This document shows positions 1 to 8,989 of a DNA stretch of 22,758 bases, one piece after another. Both the position numbers and the translations under genes were made by a program. The first letter of the stretch is position 1, and each line of letters opens with the position of its first letter. This DNA is from Zygophlyctis sp. KS116 (Eukaryota > Chytridiomycota): NCBI GenBank assembly GCA_054661495.1, contig BAAFSQ010000159.1, forward strand, positions 1 through 22,758, read 5' to 3'. Under the pieces are notes generated by a model, which did not search any database, had not been told where the DNA came from, and saw only the letters and a list, made by a program, of their open reading frames with translations.

Positions 1-94
1 ATCCAAAATACCACTGATTTGGCAGCCAGTCTTTGAGTTCGGAGAATTTCGCGTTCCGCGCAAATTTTGTTGCAAATTGACTTTTGATTATATT

Positions 95-346
95 TCAACA
101 TCTATTTACTATCGAATAATCGGCTCCGTTTTCTACCTGTATAGGGACAGCTTCATCTTTTATATTTGCTACAATATAGCTTGGCTTTGTAGTTTCTTTC
201 TCTGCGAGATGTAACGAATTCATTTTAAACTTTTTAGTCTTTGAAATTGATTGGAACGATTGCACTACGTCTTTTAATAATTTAGGATGGGCTTCTAATA
301 ATTCGCGATGTGTTAGAGGAACAGGAGCATCCAACATCGTGTTCAA
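95..346 (-). pseudogene. LTR-retroelement gag/protease fragment
   Basis: An 83-codon open stretch whose middle (VPLTHRELLEAHPKLLKDVV) resembles the short linker seen just before the protease in many gypsy-type polyproteins. Its end (PIQVENGADYSIVNR) resembles a retropepsin active-site region. The expected catalytic D-S/T-G triad reads E-N-G, so the protease would be dead. A stop follows at once, and no reverse transcriptase is visible between here and the window start. It lies on the same strand as the copia remnant to its right but looks like a different family. It is most likely a relic of a third retroelement. The family assignment rests on a short stretch and is moderate at best. Confidence 0.4.
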
Positions 347-449
347 GAGTTGAGAAGACAGATTTAATCACAGCAGGTCTCTTGCTAGAATTCTTAGGTT
401 TCGTAGTCATTGCCGGATTTTGAATTATGCGGGCTGGTTCATTTATAAA

Positions 450-1829
450 TCATCTATACGCATTCGTTTAGTAGCTAGAATACTGCTAGTTTCATTGACA
501 TTTTGAACTTCTTTTAAAATATCAAGTTTCTCTACTAAGCCCTAAGGATCAGAGGCCAAAGGAGAAGGATCAGAGGCGAAGAAGTTGGATCAGAGGCATA
601 GGTGGAAGTTTCATTTTCTAATTGCTGAAAAGGAACAGGCTGGACTTAAGTGGAGGAAGAAGAAAATAGCCGATTGGTCACTTAGTGGTTGAGCAGTAAG
701 TAAGATGAGTAGAATTCTGTTGGACTGGGGTACTTTGAGTTGCATTCTAATGTTGATAAAGCATATGTTCTTTTGAAAATACAACATCCCGAGAGATAGT
801 AATTCTTGAGGTGATAGGATTGAGAAGTCTATAGGCCTTTTGAGTCTCTGAGTATCCCACGAACATTAGAGGAGTTGATCGGCTGACAATTTAAGATTGT
901 TGTGGAAGCTTGTGAGTATAAAACCCTAACCCTAAAAAGATTACATCCTGTAAATTATTCATAACGTGTAGAACCGATGCGATCCATATTCGTACATAAA
1001 TACTGCAAGCAAGTGCTTTAGCCCAGTATACTTTGTCTAGTTTTGAAAAAGTTAAAAGTGTGCGGACTGCGTTCATCAAATTGTAACTGAGAACTTCCGA
1101 AGAGCCATTTTGAAAACTAGAGTATGGTGCATTTGTCTCATGTAGTGTTCCTTGTGACAAAAGATAATTACCGAGGAGGGAATTAATATATTCTCCACCG
1201 TTGTCGGTACGCAGTGTGTGTTATGGTTTGCCAGTTAAATTTTTTATAAGTTCATTGACCTGTTGGTAAAGTGACAGGACTGTTGAAGCATTTTTGAGTG
1301 TAATTGGATAAACAAACGTTTAGACTTTCCAATTAAACACCCTGAGCAGGTTTGGATGAGGATCGTCTGATCGGAGAACTTTGGCATTCCTGTAACACCA
1401 TTTGTCATTTTTCTGCCTGATTGATCATTGAGATGATTAAGTTTTAGATGCCATTCTTGAAGAGGAGTTTGAGGTACGACTGCAGTGAAAACAGCGGTAG
1501 TAGCGAAGGCATAAGATTTTGTAGGAGTAGGAGATAGCACATAGAGATTTCCAATACGAGATACACAGATTTGTTAGCTTTATTGCTTATGACGCATTCT
1601 TTGGGATGGAAAACCACAGTAAATCCTTGTTGAGTGAGAGTTCTAATTGACAAAAATTTTGTTTTAGTTCGGGACAGAATAGTGTTTTTTTAAGGCTTAA
1701 ATTCAGTGTCCCATAAGATAAATGGACAGTTCTAATTCCTTTGGAGTGAATTATGTTACCATCTGCAATAAGAATAGATGAATCGAAAGGTGACATATCA
1801 TAAAAGAGGTTAAAATCTTGGCACATGTG
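450..1829 (-). pseudogene. Copia pol, distal part: protease end, GAG-pre-integrase, integrase
   Basis: Reading leftward from 1829, the frame resumes the copia protease (HMCQDFNLFYD, then SILIADGNIIHSKGI). It continues through the GAG-pre-integrase zinc domain near 1330-1460, with H-x3-H (WHLKLNHLND) and C-x2-C (CSGCLIGKSKR). Next is the integrase around its catalytic Glu (HETNAPYSSFQNGSSE, 1090-1150) and the integrase tail (MFVGYSETQKAYRL, SRDVVFSKEH) near 750-860. An Asp/Ser/Pro-rich linker lies at 540-600. Frame changes near 1650, 1540, 1240 and 890 show decay. The reverse transcriptase expected after the linker is absent. The family call is firm; exact lesion positions are estimates. Confidence 0.75.
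547..597. repeat. Three short direct repeats in the copia linker
   Basis: The 10-mer GATCAGAGGC occurs at 547-556, 568-577 and 588-597, spaced 21 and 20 bp. On the minus strand these encode a repeated Ala-Ser-Asp-Pro motif in the low-complexity linker between copia integrase and the missing reverse transcriptase. The 20-bp spacing breaks the frame. This is coding microrepetition, not a regulatory array. Confidence 0.6.
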
Positions 1830-1834
1830 CTGTG
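1830..1834. repeat. Target site duplication of the gypsy element, left copy
   Basis: CTGTG lies directly before the LTR starting TGTTAAG at 1835. The same five bases follow the other LTR at 6791-6795. Confidence 0.92.
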
Positions 1835-2100
1835 TGTTAAGATCAGAGTTAAAGAAGAGAGAATTGAGATTCCTTTTATTTTCTGAAAAATAAATTAACC
1901 TATAAATAACCATGGCAACTCTTTTATACTTGATTCTAAAAATAGAAATCTAAGAATAGAAAATTAAGATTCCAATCCAAATATACGTTCAAAAATGTTT
2001 GAAGCGAATCTTGATCACTGGCTTAGTTTTTGAAGAATCGATTTGATTCAATGATCTAGGCTTTTTACAATTTAGAGACTTTTCCGTTCGATTTATAACA
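1835..2100 (-). repeat. Gypsy 3' LTR
   Basis: 266 bp, matching 6525-6790 at every base I compared. Because the element reads leftward, this is the 3' LTR. The last about 112 bases of the polyprotein frame run into it and stop at 1989. It has the same internal TATA-like box (1921-1928, minus strand) as the 5' LTR. Confidence 0.95.
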
Positions 2101-2651
2101 TTACCCCCCTCCAAAAGTGAATTAGGGGTGATAGAGTTACGACGTTTCCAATATTGAGCAATGATATCAATATCATCAAAGTCAAATTCATTTACCCATG
2201 TGTCTGGATGAGCATGTTTCCATTTTACCAAATACTGACGATCTTTATTGACTCGTCCACGATGATTTAAAATAGCTGCAACTTCAAAGGATGATTGATC
2301 TGTTAGGGGAGAATGACTTATGAGTTTCAACTGTGACGGAGCTGCATTTCTGGGAAGAAGAGAACCTGTAGCATCTTGTAACACATAAGATCCACCAGCA
2401 GTGCGTTTCAGAACCTTGAAAGGACCTTCATAATGGGGCTGAAGTGAAGAAGTTCGTGTGGGATCTTTTTTCATAACAAAAGATCCTTCCGGAAAGGGAT
2501 TATTGTTTACAGATTTTTTTGTATCAAACTTGTTTTTTAGTTTTGATTGAGATTTAAACATTTTTTCAGAGATGGCAGGAAAAAGAACATCTTTAATTTG
2601 TTGGAGTCGAGACATCAGCTGCGAGTCATCTAGTAGAGAATTAGAACAAGA
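1989..2651 (-). pseudogene. Gypsy pol C-terminus: integrase tail and chromodomain
   Basis: Continues the integrase after the 8-bp duplication at 2652-2667. The first part (FPEGSFVMKKDPTR, PHYEGPFKVLKR, GGSYVLQD) is the SH3-like integrase tail of gypsy elements. The middle (FEVAAILNHRGR, QYLVKWKHAHPDTWVNEFD) is a chromodomain, which in chromoviruses guides integration to marked chromatin. A basic tail follows. The frame passes through the polypurine tract, encoding LLEGGN, and ends inside the 3' LTR. Apart from the upstream frameshift this part is intact for about 208 codons. Confidence 0.85.
2101..2112 (-). other. Gypsy polypurine tract
   Basis: On the minus strand the sequence next to the 3' LTR reads GGAGGGGGGTAA and then TGTTATAAA. 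This G-run is where plus-strand DNA synthesis would be primed. It is also coding. Confidence 0.8.
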
Positions 2652-4066
2652 TCGATAATTCGATAATCCCGAAAGGGATTAGACTTTCGTGCAAACATTA
2701 AGGAGAACGGGGTGGAGCCATGAACAGCTTGCACTTTGCTATTTAGAAAGAATTGCGTAGCAGGAACATGTGTATCCCAGTCAGAAATGTCGCCATTTAT
2801 GAGTTTCCGAATAGTTCGCTTAGTGAGATCTACCCATTTCTCAACTAATCCATCAGCTCTGGGATGATAAGTAGAAATTAATCGGTGATCAATGACAGCC
2901 AATTTAGTGAGAGCATGAACTATCGAATTAACAAATTCCGTGCCATTGTCTGATTGCAAAATTTTAGGAAATCCAAAGTCCATCCAAATCTTTGATAAGG
3001 TAGAAGCAATGGTAGGATCCATTTTATCAGGTAAAGGTCGTAGTATAACAAATCTAGTCAGGATATCAATGTGAACCAAAATATAGTTGAAACCAGACGC
3101 AGAAGTAGGCAAAGGACCAAGTAGATCGAGACAAACATGATCAAAAGAAAGAGAGGCAGTAATGGGAGTTAGAGGATGATATCCTCTTTTGCTAATATTG
3201 AATCTTTGACAGATGGGACAAGATTTTACTATTTCTAAAGCATCATCCATCATGCGTGTCCATGAGAAGCCAGATAATTTGATGCGAGTAACAATTGCTT
3301 GTGAACCAAAATGACCCATGAGATGAGCCGATTGCAAGAGTTCTTGCTTAAGAGTATTTGAAGGATCAATCAAGGAGACATTTTCTATTGGAAGTGACAA
3401 AGTGTTTAATTGGGATTCTGAGATTTCCATCTGAGAATCGAGCGTTGGAACAACAGCAGAGGAGGTTATACGAGACAAGCAATCAGGAAGAACGTTTTCT
3501 ATGCCCGGAAGATGTTTAATGGTGAACCTATAACTGAGTAAAGTTTCAAACCAATTTAAGATCATCGAATTTGTGTGTTTTTGAGAGAAAAGATAGATGA
3601 GAGCCTTATGATCTGTAAGAAGTTGAAATTCATTTAAATAGAGGTAATAGTGAAATTTTTGAAGAGCAAAGACAATGGCTAATAGTTCTCGTTTGGTTGC
3701 CGAATAATTCTTTTCAGAGGAGGATAGAGAGCGAGCTTGGAATTGAATGTAGCGTTTCTTGCCTTCCTTATCTTCTTGGTACAAGACCGCAGCTACACCA
3801 GTAGAAGAGGCATCGGTTGCTACATAGAAGGGTGATTCAAAATCAGGAAGGTGCAAGATAGGGGCGTTCACTATTGAGTTTTTGAGCTTAGTAAATGAGG
3901 AGTGATGCAGGGAAGTAAGATTCAGATGTTTAACGTTTCGTAGTGATTCTAAAGGTGCTGCAATGGTTGAGTAGTTTGGAATAAAATTTCGAAAGTAGTT
4001 AGTAAACCCAAGAAATGATTGAATGTCAGCTCCCGTTTGAGGTTCTGGCCAATTTTGAAGAGTGGG
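2630..4066 (-). pseudogene. Gypsy pol: RT thumb, RNase H, integrase
   Basis: In this frame the reverse transcriptase thumb and connection (WPEPQTGADI, FLGFTNYFRNFIPNYS) begins near 4060. It continues into RNase H (YVATDASSTGVAAVLYQ, LLTDHKALIYLF) and integrase. The integrase has an HHCC zinc site (HLMGHFG, then CPICQRF) and the catalytic triad: Asp in DLLGPLP, Asp in LQSDNGTEF and Glu in GLVEKW. It is separated from the preceding frame by one base near 4063-4066 (a CCC run on the minus strand). It runs off frame at an exact 8-bp tandem repeat (TCGATAAT twice, 2652-2667). The stop at 2630 is the consequence of that duplication. Confidence 0.88.
2652..2667. repeat. 8-bp tandem duplication breaking the integrase frame
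   Basis: TCGATAAT is repeated head to tail. With a single copy, the integrase frame would continue straight into the chromodomain part, so this is a specific inactivating lesion. Confidence 0.8.
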
Positions 4067-5996
4067 TTATCTTTGCAGGGTCTATACTAACGGAGTTATG
4101 AGAGATGATATGACCAAGTAAAACCACCTTGGTGGCAATAAACACACATTTTTCGAAGTTGAGCTTAATATTAAACTTATTGAGCAATTGAAGAGTATGT
4201 TGAAGGTGATGGCCATGTTCCTCAATAGTTGTAGAATGAACAATAAGATCATCCACATAACAACCTACAAATGCACAATCTTTAAATATAGCATTTTGAG
4301 TGTTCTGCACAATTCCTGTGAGAGGTTTTAATCCAAATGGAGCACCAACGAATTGATAACGTTGGCCATTCCAAGAGAAACATGTTTTATGCCGATCAGA
4401 AGGATTCACCTTCCATTGCAGAAAGGAGTGAACATAATCTAAAGTGGAAAAATACACTGAACCAGAAAGTTGTTGAAAAATGTCTTGAATCAATGGGGTT
4501 TTTACAGGAAAATCAGGAAGCTGCTGGTTGAGGAGTCTGGGATCAAGACAAACACGATGCGACTTGATACGTCCAGAGGAATCTTTTTTTGGAACACAAA
4601 GAAGTGGATTATTATACTGTGTAGAATAAGCTGCCGGCTCAATAATGCCACTTGATAACCAGTCTTTTATTTGAGCAGTAACAACATGTTGAAGTTTATA
4701 TGGGATCGGATACTGGCGCCTAGAAACAGGAGGAAGTGAACCAGTGGGAAGAAAAACTTGAGCAGTGGGATGAGAGCAGAAAGAGCCCAGTGGAATTGAG
4801 GTGTTAAAGTCACGATCAGGCTTAAGCAATTTTAGAAGCTGTATACGCTGTTCTTGAAACTTAGGATCGGGTGACGCTAAATGAATAAGCGATTCAGATT
4901 CCTGGTTAACACAAGGCTCTTGGGAGGCCAAATCCGAGGCTAAAATGGGCCCAAAAGAGATGCCCAGAGGTTTGAAAAGATCAAGACCAATAAAACAATC
5001 TATGTCATCTACCAGATTCATAACTAGGAAGGAATGAGATATCTTTTTAGAGCCAAATGTGAATGACTGAAAGGTTTCCCCAACCTCTGCTGATTCTGAT
5101 GAATTGGCCAAGGAAACCTTTTTAAGAGAGTTGCTTACTGACAAGTCATTATCTTTACAAAATTTTAAAGAAAGAAATGAGGCTGTAGCACCTGAATCAA
5201 TAATGGCGTTCAATTTTTTTCCATTGATGTTGATAGGAAGCTCAAAACCAGATTGTTTTAAAGTTTGAGACTCAGATACAGCACTAAAGTTTACTCGAGT
5301 AAGACCCATATAATCTTCAACGGTAGATGAGGAAGGCTGCGCCGGAGTTTGATCATTGGCAATATTTTCAGAGATTGCAGCTACAGTGGAGATGTTGCAG
5401 TTGTTAGCATAATGACCCTTTCTCTTGCATTTGTGACAGATTACATCTGCAATATTGCTAGCTGCAATTGTTGGGGCTTTGCACCGGTGACCTCTGCTCC
5501 AAGGTTCAGAACACTTGTAGCATTTTTTATCAGAAGTTGACTCTTTAGTTCGTTTAGCTAAGCGGCAATCTTTTAAAAGGTGATTTCCTTTCGGATGCAG
5601 GTGACATTTAGATGGGGAATTTGATAATCCTGACCCGAAATCAAATTTCTTTTTTATTGTAGAGCGATCATGTCGATCAAGGCTCTTGCTGAAAGTTATC
5701 AAATCTTTCAACGTGTCAATCTCTTCAGTTCTTCGAGCGAGAGGAAGAGCATTGGTGACATAGCTAGGTAACTTTGATTCAAATAAAGCACAGTATTGAT
5801 TCATGCTGTCTTTAGTGTGAGAGACCAGTAAAAAGAATCTATCACAGAAGTCAGTTAGAGATTCTTCTTTTGACATCTCCAAATTTTGTATTTGAGTTCT
5901 GACTTTAGTCTTCCATTGGGAACCAAGTCTGTCTCTTATGAACAAGTCATGTAATTGGGACCAACTTGAGGAGGAAGATAGGAGGCGATCCACTCC
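4026..5996 (-). pseudogene. Gypsy gag C-terminus, zinc knuckles, protease and reverse transcriptase
   Basis: Same frame as the upstream gag and separated from it only by a TAA. Domains in order: end of capsid (LTDFCDRFFLLVSH); zinc-binding motifs (CYKCSEPWSRGHRC and a standard CHKCKRKGHYANNC knuckle); retropepsin active site (IIDSGATASFLS); and reverse transcriptase from about residue 400 with VPKKDSSGRIKSHRVCLD, APFGLKP and the catalytic CYVDDLIVHS box. The frame ends when a one-base slip near 4063-4066 sends the thumb domain into another frame. All visible catalytic residues are conserved, in keeping with recent inactivation. Confidence 0.9.
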
Positions 5997-6500
5997 TTAA
6001 CGGAGAGAAGGATCCTTCTTAAAGGAGTACTTAAAGAATCTTGATCTGATTGAAAAGTTGTTGAGATCTATTTGAAATCCTTCACATGTTTCTTTAAAGT
6101 CATTTAAGAAAAGCAAAGGGTCAGAGCCCATTTTCCATAATGGTAACTTGTCCATGCAAGACAAGAGTTTTTTTTCTTCATGAAATGAAGAGGAAGCGTA
6201 GCTTGGAAGCGGTGAGGAGTTTACAGGAGTGTTGCCTAGCAGAGTAGCTAAGGCTTTTCGGGCTTGATTGATTTGCACAGAGATTGAATCAATTTTGTCA
6301 TCTTCTTGATCAGTAACTGCTTGAGCTAGTTTCATCCCCAAAACGAGAAGGTGATCAGAAATGATCGTTTCAGCTGCAGAGGCTGAAGGAGGAGTAACAG
6401 TGGGTAAGGCCTGAACGTTGTCCGAATCCAAAGGGTTCAATTGAGAACCAGTAGTCATAGCATCAGAATCAGTAGTGGAAGAGTTATTGTTGTTGTTCAT
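5997..6500 (-). pseudogene. Gypsy gag N-terminus, cut by an in-frame stop
   Basis: Starts at the ATG 24 bases inside the 5' LTR with an Asn/Ser/Thr-rich leader and continues for 167 codons into a capsid-like region (WKMGSDPLLFLNDFKE). A TAA at 5997-5999 interrupts it, after which the same frame continues for 655 codons. The stop falls in the middle of the capsid-like domain rather than at a gag-pol boundary. It therefore looks like a nonsense mutation rather than a programmed readthrough site. Confidence 0.8.
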
Positions 6501-6524
6501 AATAGAAAGTTCAATTCAAAAAAA

Positions 6525-6790
6525 TGTTAAGATCAGAGTTAAAGAAGAGAGAATTGAGATTCCTTTTATTTTCTGAAAAATAAATTAACCTATAAATAAC
6601 CATGGCAACTCTTTTATACTTGATTCTAAAAATAGAAATCTAAGAATAGAAAATTAAGATTCCAATCCAAATATACGTTCAAAAATGTTTGAAGCGAATC
6701 TTGATCACTGGCTTAGTTTTTGAAGAATCGATTTGATTCAATGATCTAGGCTTTTTACAATTTAGAGACTTTTCCGTTCGATTTATAACA
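6525..6790 (-). repeat. Gypsy 5' LTR with promoter
   Basis: 266 bp, identical to 1835-2100. Read on the minus strand it starts TGTTATAAATCG and ends CTTAACA. It carries a TATA-like box (TATAAAAG, complement of 6611-6618), the likely start region for the genomic transcript. The gag ATG lies only 24 bases beyond the LTR, with a T-run in between. I see no clear tRNA-complementary primer site there. Confidence 0.95.
6611..6618 (-). promoter_or_regulatory. TATA-like box in the gypsy 5' LTR
   Basis: TATAAAAG on the minus strand, about 85 bases before the LTR's downstream end and correctly oriented for gag-pol. Assigned by motif and position only. Confidence 0.45.
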
Positions 6791-6795
6791 CTGTG
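6791..6795. repeat. Target site duplication of the gypsy element, right copy
   Basis: CTGTG, matching 1830-1834. One copy is the original copia sequence and codes for the end of the protease motif. Confidence 0.92.
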
Positions 6796-7477
6796 AGGCA
6801 CCGGAATCGAGAATCATGCTCTGCTCACGAATGCAACACTGATTTGGCTCGCCTTGAGGAATAAACGGAAGTAGCTTTTATGCTTAAAAAGTCGCAGGCC
6901 TTGGTCTTTGCACACATCACATATAGGTGCAAGTTCAGAGTGGCATGACCAACACGAAACTGCCTGACGATTGTGAGTGCATTTTGAAGCATCAGGACGC
7001 ATGGCTGATAATGCAGATTTGAATGGGGAGCTCTGAGTAAGAGAATGAGAGGATTCTTCCAAAAGAATTTTTGGCTCGAGACTCTCCCCTTTAAGAATTG
7101 TTGGATCGTCTGTGGCAGAATTCTCAAATACGGCTCGGATTGAGGAAAATTCAGAAGGAAGCGCGGAAAGAGCGATGAGAGAAATTAGTGTAGAGAACTT
7201 TGAAGAGTCAGAATTGTCATTTGCTGCTTTGAAAGTTCTTAGAAGATATCTGAGATGAGTAAATCCAGCTTGAAAGTCTCCAGGTTTGAAAAAGAAAGAA
7301 CAGAGTTCCTTGATAGACTGGATTTGAGTAGGATTGGATTTAGATGCAATTTTTTCTTTGAGGATTGTCCAACATTTAGCATCAATGAGAAAAGAGCGAA
7401 TTCCTTCAGTGTCATTTAGTCATAAATGATGATGACTTAAGTTGATTTTGAGAAGATGCTGAAGTTGTAGAAGACAT
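6796..7477 (-). pseudogene. Copia gag and start of protease
   Basis: Starts at the ATG at 7477 (MSSTTSASSQNQLKSSSF). After an early frame slip near 7420 it continues through a copia gag core (EGIRSFLIDAKCWTILKEKI, FQAGFTHLRYLLRTFKAAND). A Cys/His-rich stretch follows near 6900-6990 (CTHNRQAVSCWSCHSE, CDVCK). After another frame slip near 6850 the copia protease active site LDSGAS appears at about 6800-6820. The gypsy insertion follows immediately. The protease reading frame on this side is in phase with the piece beyond the gypsy element once one CTGTG copy is removed. Confidence 0.75.
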
Positions 7478-7568
7478 TGGTGCTGAAAACGTATTGAAGT
7501 TTTTTTAGAAAAGGTAAGTAACCTATTAATAGATATCACTATAAATAGTTAATGCGGCATGTTACACA
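7478..7568 (-). repeat. Copia 5' LTR remnant and primer-binding-like site
   Basis: Just upstream of copia gag on the minus strand lies CGTTTTCAGCACCA (7491-7478). This matches the 14-mer CGTTATCAGCACCA next to the LTR of the second copia element at 8271-8284. Further upstream, CTATTAATAG followed by a TTACCTTTTCTAAA-like stretch resembles the end of that LTR. Only about 80 bp of LTR are recognisable. Confidence 0.5.
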
Positions 7569-8132
7569 ACTTAGTCAATCAATAATTGACATTGATCTAC
7601 CCAGATTAATCGGGTATTTTGGACCGCCCATTTTTTCAAGAAATAAAATGTAGGACATGTTGCCGATTGATTAAGTAGCTAAAATAAATCTCCATTAGGG
7701 TTATGATATGAAGTCTATGATGGAAAGCTTGAGATAGATCACAGTCTTGATTAAATTACATATTTTTCCATGGTAAGTTGTGTTGAGATGAGGTTTGGTC
7801 TTCAGGCTCAGCACCCAGACCTATTGGGGGCGATTCAGTGTTATTAATAAGAAATAAGTCAGACATTTTTATTAGTTATTTTATAGTTCAACAGTTCACA
7901 ATCATATTGTTTGTTGTTGCGTTATTTGAAGAATTATAGTTGTGGTTTAGAATTCTCCAGAACCATCCAGAACATTCTAGACACTTGTATAAGACTATAA
8001 GATTCTTATAAGATGATAACTCCAATAAGCTCCACCTGACCCATGACATAGACCCAGTACTTAGGGGTAGGTTTCGCTTCAATGTATATCTTTTCTGGCA
8101 TTTTTACAAGCATTTGTTCAAATGGTAACTAG
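7569..8132. other. Intergenic relic sequence between two copia elements
   Basis: No intact gene. A 36-codon minus-strand frame (7866-7756) starts with ATG and may be the first residues of another retroelement polyprotein. It is preceded by a stretch (about 7880-8000) with repeated TTCTAGAATG/TTCTGGA-like words that resembles LTR sequence. None of this could be tied to a specific family. Confidence 0.3.
7756..7866 (-). CDS. Short frame, possible retroelement polyprotein start
   Basis: 36 codons from ATG to TAA (MSDLFLINNTESPPIGL and so on). It is acidic and unstructured with no domain. Its position, just downstream of LTR-like sequence on the same strand, suggests the truncated start of a gag gene. 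It may equally be chance. No homologue is recognised. Confidence 0.2.
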   Translation of the reverse strand: MSDLFLINNTESPPIGLGAEPEDQTSSQHNLPWKNM

Positions 8133-8270
8133 TGTTGAAAGACGATCCCATACACTCGTGATTTGTATGGCATTGTAGCATTCTATTTATAGTATTCTAA
8201 TTATAGATCAAAGTATAAATAGCATGAAACTATTAATAGACTTTTTACCTTTTTCCAAACAAACTTTACT
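8133..8270 (+). repeat. Copia 2 5' LTR
   Basis: About 138 bp. Shares with 10610-10738 the start TGTTGAAAGA, the CACTCGTGATTTGTATGG block, a TATAAATAG box (8214-8222) and the end block ATTAATAGAC..TTTACT. It is followed at once by CGTTATCAGCACCATG, which holds a conserved primer-binding-like site and the gag ATG. Confidence 0.8.
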
Positions 8271-8430
8271 CGTTATCAGCACCATGTCAAACAACAACAC
8301 TCAAGTTAAATCTTTTACTATCGAACCTCAACTATCTGGACAAGATTTCCTTTCGTCCAAATAAGAAGGCACTTCAATTCTTGGTGCTGATAACGAGATG
8401 AAAGTTGTTTAGAAAAAGGTAAGAGAATGT
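8240..8430. repeat. Inverted repeat of copia LTR end and primer site
   Basis: The segment 8240-8284 (LTR end plus CGTTATCAGCACCA) is matched in reverse complement by about 8382-8425 (TGGTGCTGATAACG, then a GTTTAGAAAAAGGTAAG-like stretch). The two arms face each other across about 100 bp. Two copia 5' ends are thus joined head to head. Confidence 0.65.
8284..8364 (+). pseudogene. Copia 2 gag start
   Basis: ATG at 8284, directly behind the primer-binding-like site, opens 26 codons (MSNNNTQVKSFTIEPQLSGQ and so on) ending in TAA at 8362-8364. The leader resembles the N-terminus of copia gag proteins in which a short hydrophilic leader precedes the gag core. The downstream gag core is gone, replaced by inverted copia sequence. 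Confidence 0.5.
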
Positions 8431-8514
8431 AGCAGAGGCTAGTAAGGTCTCAGATAAGCCACTTAAGATAAGACTTAGGATTTGAAGAGTAAAACGCGCT
8501 ACGCGCACTTTAGA

Positions 8515-8575
8515 GGAATTAAATCAATTTTGATTCTCTAAAGGTAATTAAATCTCTTTTGATTCTCTAAAGGCT
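8515..8575. repeat. Two-copy direct repeat
   Basis: Two adjacent, slightly diverged copies of about 27-30 bp, each containing TTTTGATTCTCTAAAGG. No function is apparent. Confidence 0.5.
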
Positions 8576-8599
8576 TTTATTAGTCTTTATTCCCAATCT

Positions 8600-8870
8600 A
8601 ACAAGCGCACTTGTTACAATTTGAAAGTTCGTAGGAGCTCTCTTAGTTTGTTAAACCTTGCTGGAAGTCTCCTGTTAAGATTGGAAAGAACAGAGATCCC
8701 TGATGGTTTGGGTTTGGAGAGGAATTCATTTTGACGCAAACTTCGTTCTTAGAATTGTCCAACAGGCTTTTGCTGTAGTTGAATCAATGAGAAGAGATCT
8801 GAAACATTTGCAGTAATTGCCAAGAGTGCAGTTGGATTCTCTAATGGGGAGTCATCGACGAAAGGAAATT
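8600..8870 (-). pseudogene. Inverted copia gag fragment
   Basis: On the minus strand this stretch is recognisably similar at the nucleotide level to the copia gag at about 7200-7430. Shared words include AGAACAGAG near the middle, GAATTGTCCAAC (8753-8764) against GGATTGTCCAAC, and AATGAGAA.AGA. It is full of stops. It is a diverged third copy of copia gag lying inside copia 2 in the opposite orientation. Confidence 0.55.
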
Positions 8871-8989
8871 TTAGAAATGGTTAAGCATAAATATCCTAGC
8901 CATATACTCCTGGAAAGCCCTTTTTCGAAATAAGAAATGAACTTTTAAAAGAGGGTTAGGTGACGTGCAACTTTCAGTGTAATAAATAC

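Larger units (their letters stand above)
1835..6790 (-). mobile_element. Ty3/gypsy chromovirus, full length, transcribed leftward
   Basis: A 4956-bp element bounded by two 266-bp LTRs that look identical base for base, each starting TG and ending CA, and flanked by a 5-bp duplication CTGTG. Internal order on the minus strand is gag, zinc knuckles, protease, reverse transcriptase, RNase H, integrase and chromodomain. This is the gene order of Ty3/gypsy chromoviruses. LTR identity implies a recent insertion, yet the coding part has an in-frame stop (5997-5999), a one-base frameshift (about 4063-4066) and an 8-bp tandem duplication (2652-2667). It is therefore structurally intact but apparently not able to make its own full polyprotein. 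Confidence 0.95.
450..7568 (-). mobile_element. Ty1/copia element, degenerate, split by the gypsy insertion
   Basis: A minus-strand copia-type element read right to left: partial 5' LTR (about 7568-7491), primer-binding-like site (7491-7478), gag from 7477, then the protease. The protease is interrupted by a complete gypsy element (1835-6790). Beyond it come the rest of protease, the GAG-pre-integrase zinc domain and integrase down to about 740, with a linker to about 450. Reverse transcriptase, RNase H and the 3' LTR are missing, so the element is truncated as well as interrupted. Several frameshifts show that it was dead or decaying independently of the gypsy insertion. Confidence 0.8.

Noticed and set aside
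547-597. CRISPR-like or regulatory repeat array
   Set aside because: Only three 10-mers, without real spacers, and they encode a repeated Ser-Asp-Pro motif in copia.
4337-5540. Plus-strand open frames within the gypsy element
   Set aside because: They lie opposite well-supported protease and reverse transcriptase coding sequence and show no domain of their own.
6500-6524. tRNA or self-priming primer-binding site for the gypsy element
   Set aside because: The 24 bases between LTR and gag ATG are a T-run and AT-rich. I found neither a TGG start nor a convincing complement to the LTR's transcript start.
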